From assembly GCF_023343835.1 (NCBI RefSeq), contig NC_064437.1, positions 52,588,972-52,652,971 on the forward strand: a stretch of 64,000 nucleotides of DNA. The letters run 5' to 3'. This stretch comes from Lagopus muta (Eukaryota > Chordata > Aves > Galliformes > Phasianidae). A program made the position numbers and the translations under genes. Numbering within the stretch: the stretch's first letter is position 1; each line of letters begins with the position of its first letter. The notes below the pieces were generated by a model. That model was given only the letters and a program-made list of their open reading frames with translations, was not told where the DNA came from and ran no database searches. Positions 62,101-64,000 of this stretch are shown piece after piece.

Positions 62101-64000
62101 CTTTCGCCACCTGTTTCCAAGTTGCAGTCAAGTATTTCACTCTGGCATCCAATTAGTCCTATTAAGGCCATTAGCTAACCCAAACTCTGCCATAAGAGAG
62201 GCTGTGAGCTGTGTGAAAGGTTTTTCTTGGACAGAAGCAGTTTTGGAGATGTCAGCAGCCAAGTAGAAACTCTCTTTGGGGTCAGTTGTAAGAGCACCTA
62301 AGGTGATAGTGATGGAGTGGGATGAGGATGCGTGTGCCTGTTTTTCCTAATGAAGAAATACAGAACATTTTGTGTGATGGCATGGAGTAGGAGCAAGGCT
62401 AGTGTATCCTTGTGAAGCTCTACAAATGAGAAGCTGACTTTCAGAGGTATGCTTTTCTTCTCTTTTCAGTAATGGTGAGAATTTTCCTTGCTCTTTGGCA
62501 GGGAGTCTTGTGGCTCAGGTTGAGTACATGGCATGTATGTATTTCCTTGCAGACTTCCTCTGGTGGCCAGCAGTTGTATGCATCCTGCTGAATGCTGTTG
62601 TGCTGGGTGGTGGTAATCCTGGAGAATACGTCTGTAGGGCGGACCCTTGTGCTGGTGGGACATGTTTTGGGGTTGCCTTTACAGGGTGTGGGCTGGGTGT
62701 GTTTTTGTTGCCCATGCAGGATGCTCAGCTCATTTTGCTGGTGTTGCCCTAGGTGTGTATACTTCTACCCCTATTTATAACTAGGCTTCACTGAGGACTT
62801 GTACGGCTGAAGTGGAGGGGTGCATCTTGTGAGACAGGCTTAAGATCAAGCTGTCTGCCCTCCCCTCCATTGTAGACCATAATGTTATTCACGTTATCCA
62901 TAGCACCACAAAGAATGCATCTGAAAAGGACCTCAAGAGATCGTCTTCTAGCCTTCTCCATGACAAGTCAGCTGTGGCGGGGCCCTGTTTGGGGAGGGGT
63001 GGCTGGGGAGAGGCAGCGCTGCTGATCTGACCAGCTGGTACAGTCAGAGCACACCTCTGGGGGCTCAGAGCCTTCGTCAGAGCTAACACAGGAAAAGCAG
63101 CATTCAAAGCTAAATATGCATGGAAAACTATGTCCCTGGGTTCCTCTCACTGATTGATACAGCGCATTGAGGTATTGGTGGAGGAGTCGTGTCACTGAGA
63201 GGAGGATGGCAATGTTGTTAGCCCCTGTGGGGAAGAGAGGGAGAATATAAATGCTGTGAAACGCTGTGGGATTTTCCTGAGGAAGGATCGTGAAAACTGC
63301 AATATGCCATAAAAGTGCTATCTGCACTGAGCCTGTAGATAATGACCAGCAGAGCTGCAGAGTCCCTTTTTGAGATGGTTTGCAGGTGTCTTCTGAGATG
63401 TCAGCATCTGAACTGCAGGGATGGTGCTGGCAAACACGCTGTAAAAACATTCCCTTGTAACTAAGTGGTTCTGTGTCTTTATCAGCTGTTTATATGAGCT
63501 CATTCTGAAGCGAAGTGGATGTTTGTTTTTGCTACGCGGCTTTCTGAGGGCATTTGGCTGAAATACATTGTGTCCTAGGGCACGTTTGTGTGAAGCCAGC
63601 AGGCTGCAGGAGCCCAGGGGCTGGGCACCAGCATTGCACTGCTCTCTGGGGCATCGTTGTTAACAGACCTACACAACGTGGCTTTATCTTTGTTCTCACA
63701 CCTCCTGCGATGGGGAGTCCATCCCCTGCTCAGCAGTCAGCCCTAGGGTGCAGCTATCACGGTGAGGCTGGGCTTTCTACAATCTCTTGGCTCGGTTGAA
63801 GCCCATTACACCATGTCTTCTCCCTGAGGATGAGCAGAGCAGCTCAGTGCTCCTTTCCTCCCTATAGAAATCTTTTACGTATTTGAGGCTTCATATTGTG
63901 TTTCCCCTAAACACTTTTGTGCTCAACATCAAACAATTGGCTTTCTTCTGTTCATGGCCATGTTATTTTCAAGTTGAATGACACATACATGGTTGATTCT
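59149..64000. other. HPSE2 intron 3 (continues beyond the window)
   Basis: The last 4.85 kb follows a valid exon-3 donor and contains no recognisable next HPSE2 exon (EPNNYRTMHG-type sequence is not seen). It is unique sequence with one short T-run (59488-59502) and no clear repeat family. Confidence 0.7.

Overview
This is a vertebrate nuclear window, almost certainly avian and probably galliform. The evidence is small introns, dense CpG islands, several CR1 LINE tails, and a predicted GOT1 protein that, as I remember chicken cytosolic aspartate aminotransferase, differs from it at only about three residues. No organism name was given, so the species call is an inference.

Four protein-coding genes can be read exon by exon, and their frames close across the splice junctions. 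NKX2-3 (minus, CDS 3944 to 2412, 2 exons, 328 aa) lies inside a very large GC-rich domain (about 0.95-7.6 kb). GOT1 (plus, CDS 23918 to 26952, 9 exons, 412 aa) is complete, with a CCAAT-rich promoter and an AATAAA signal. CNNM1 (minus, CDS 42127 to 30160, 11 exons, 939 aa after allowing for one extra base in a G/C run) includes a 63-nt frame-neutral exon that looks like a cassette. HPSE2 (plus) enters at 49915 and shows its first three coding exons (49915-50174, 51057-51214, 58987-59148); the rest lies beyond the window. The order NKX2-3, GOT1, CNNM1, HPSE2, and their relative orientations, match human 10q24.2 (from memory) read in the opposite direction, so this is a conserved syntenic block.

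Layout: 1-2.0 kb, sequence beyond the NKX2-3 3' end; 2.0-3.9 kb, NKX2-3; 4-7.6 kb, CpG-island flank with AT-rich islands and a possible plus-strand noncoding exon; 7.6-23.7 kb, a 16-kb non-genic interval holding candidate conserved elements, decayed CR1 copies, a MIR-like SINE fossil and a degenerate telomere-like tract; 23.7-27.1 kb, GOT1; 27.1-29.1 kb, short spacer between two convergent 3' ends; 29.1-42.3 kb, CNNM1 with a 7-kb first intron; 42.3-49.9 kb, spacer between the divergent CNNM1 and HPSE2 promoters; 49.9-64 kb, the 5' part of HPSE2, whose second intron carries an isolated CpG island with an antisense open frame and splice donor.

The genes do not form one pathway: NKX2-3 is a developmental homeodomain factor, GOT1 a cytosolic PLP enzyme, CNNM1 a membrane CBS-domain protein of the Mg2+ transport-linked family, and HPSE2 a secreted heparanase-like protein. 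I found no prokaryotic system, CRISPR array, tRNA or rRNA, and recognised no retroviral or Polinton-like element. The best leads for something undescribed are the intronic antisense CpG island at 55.6-56.3 kb, the candidate exon at 5219-5272, and the compact AT-rich blocks that look like conserved regulatory DNA.
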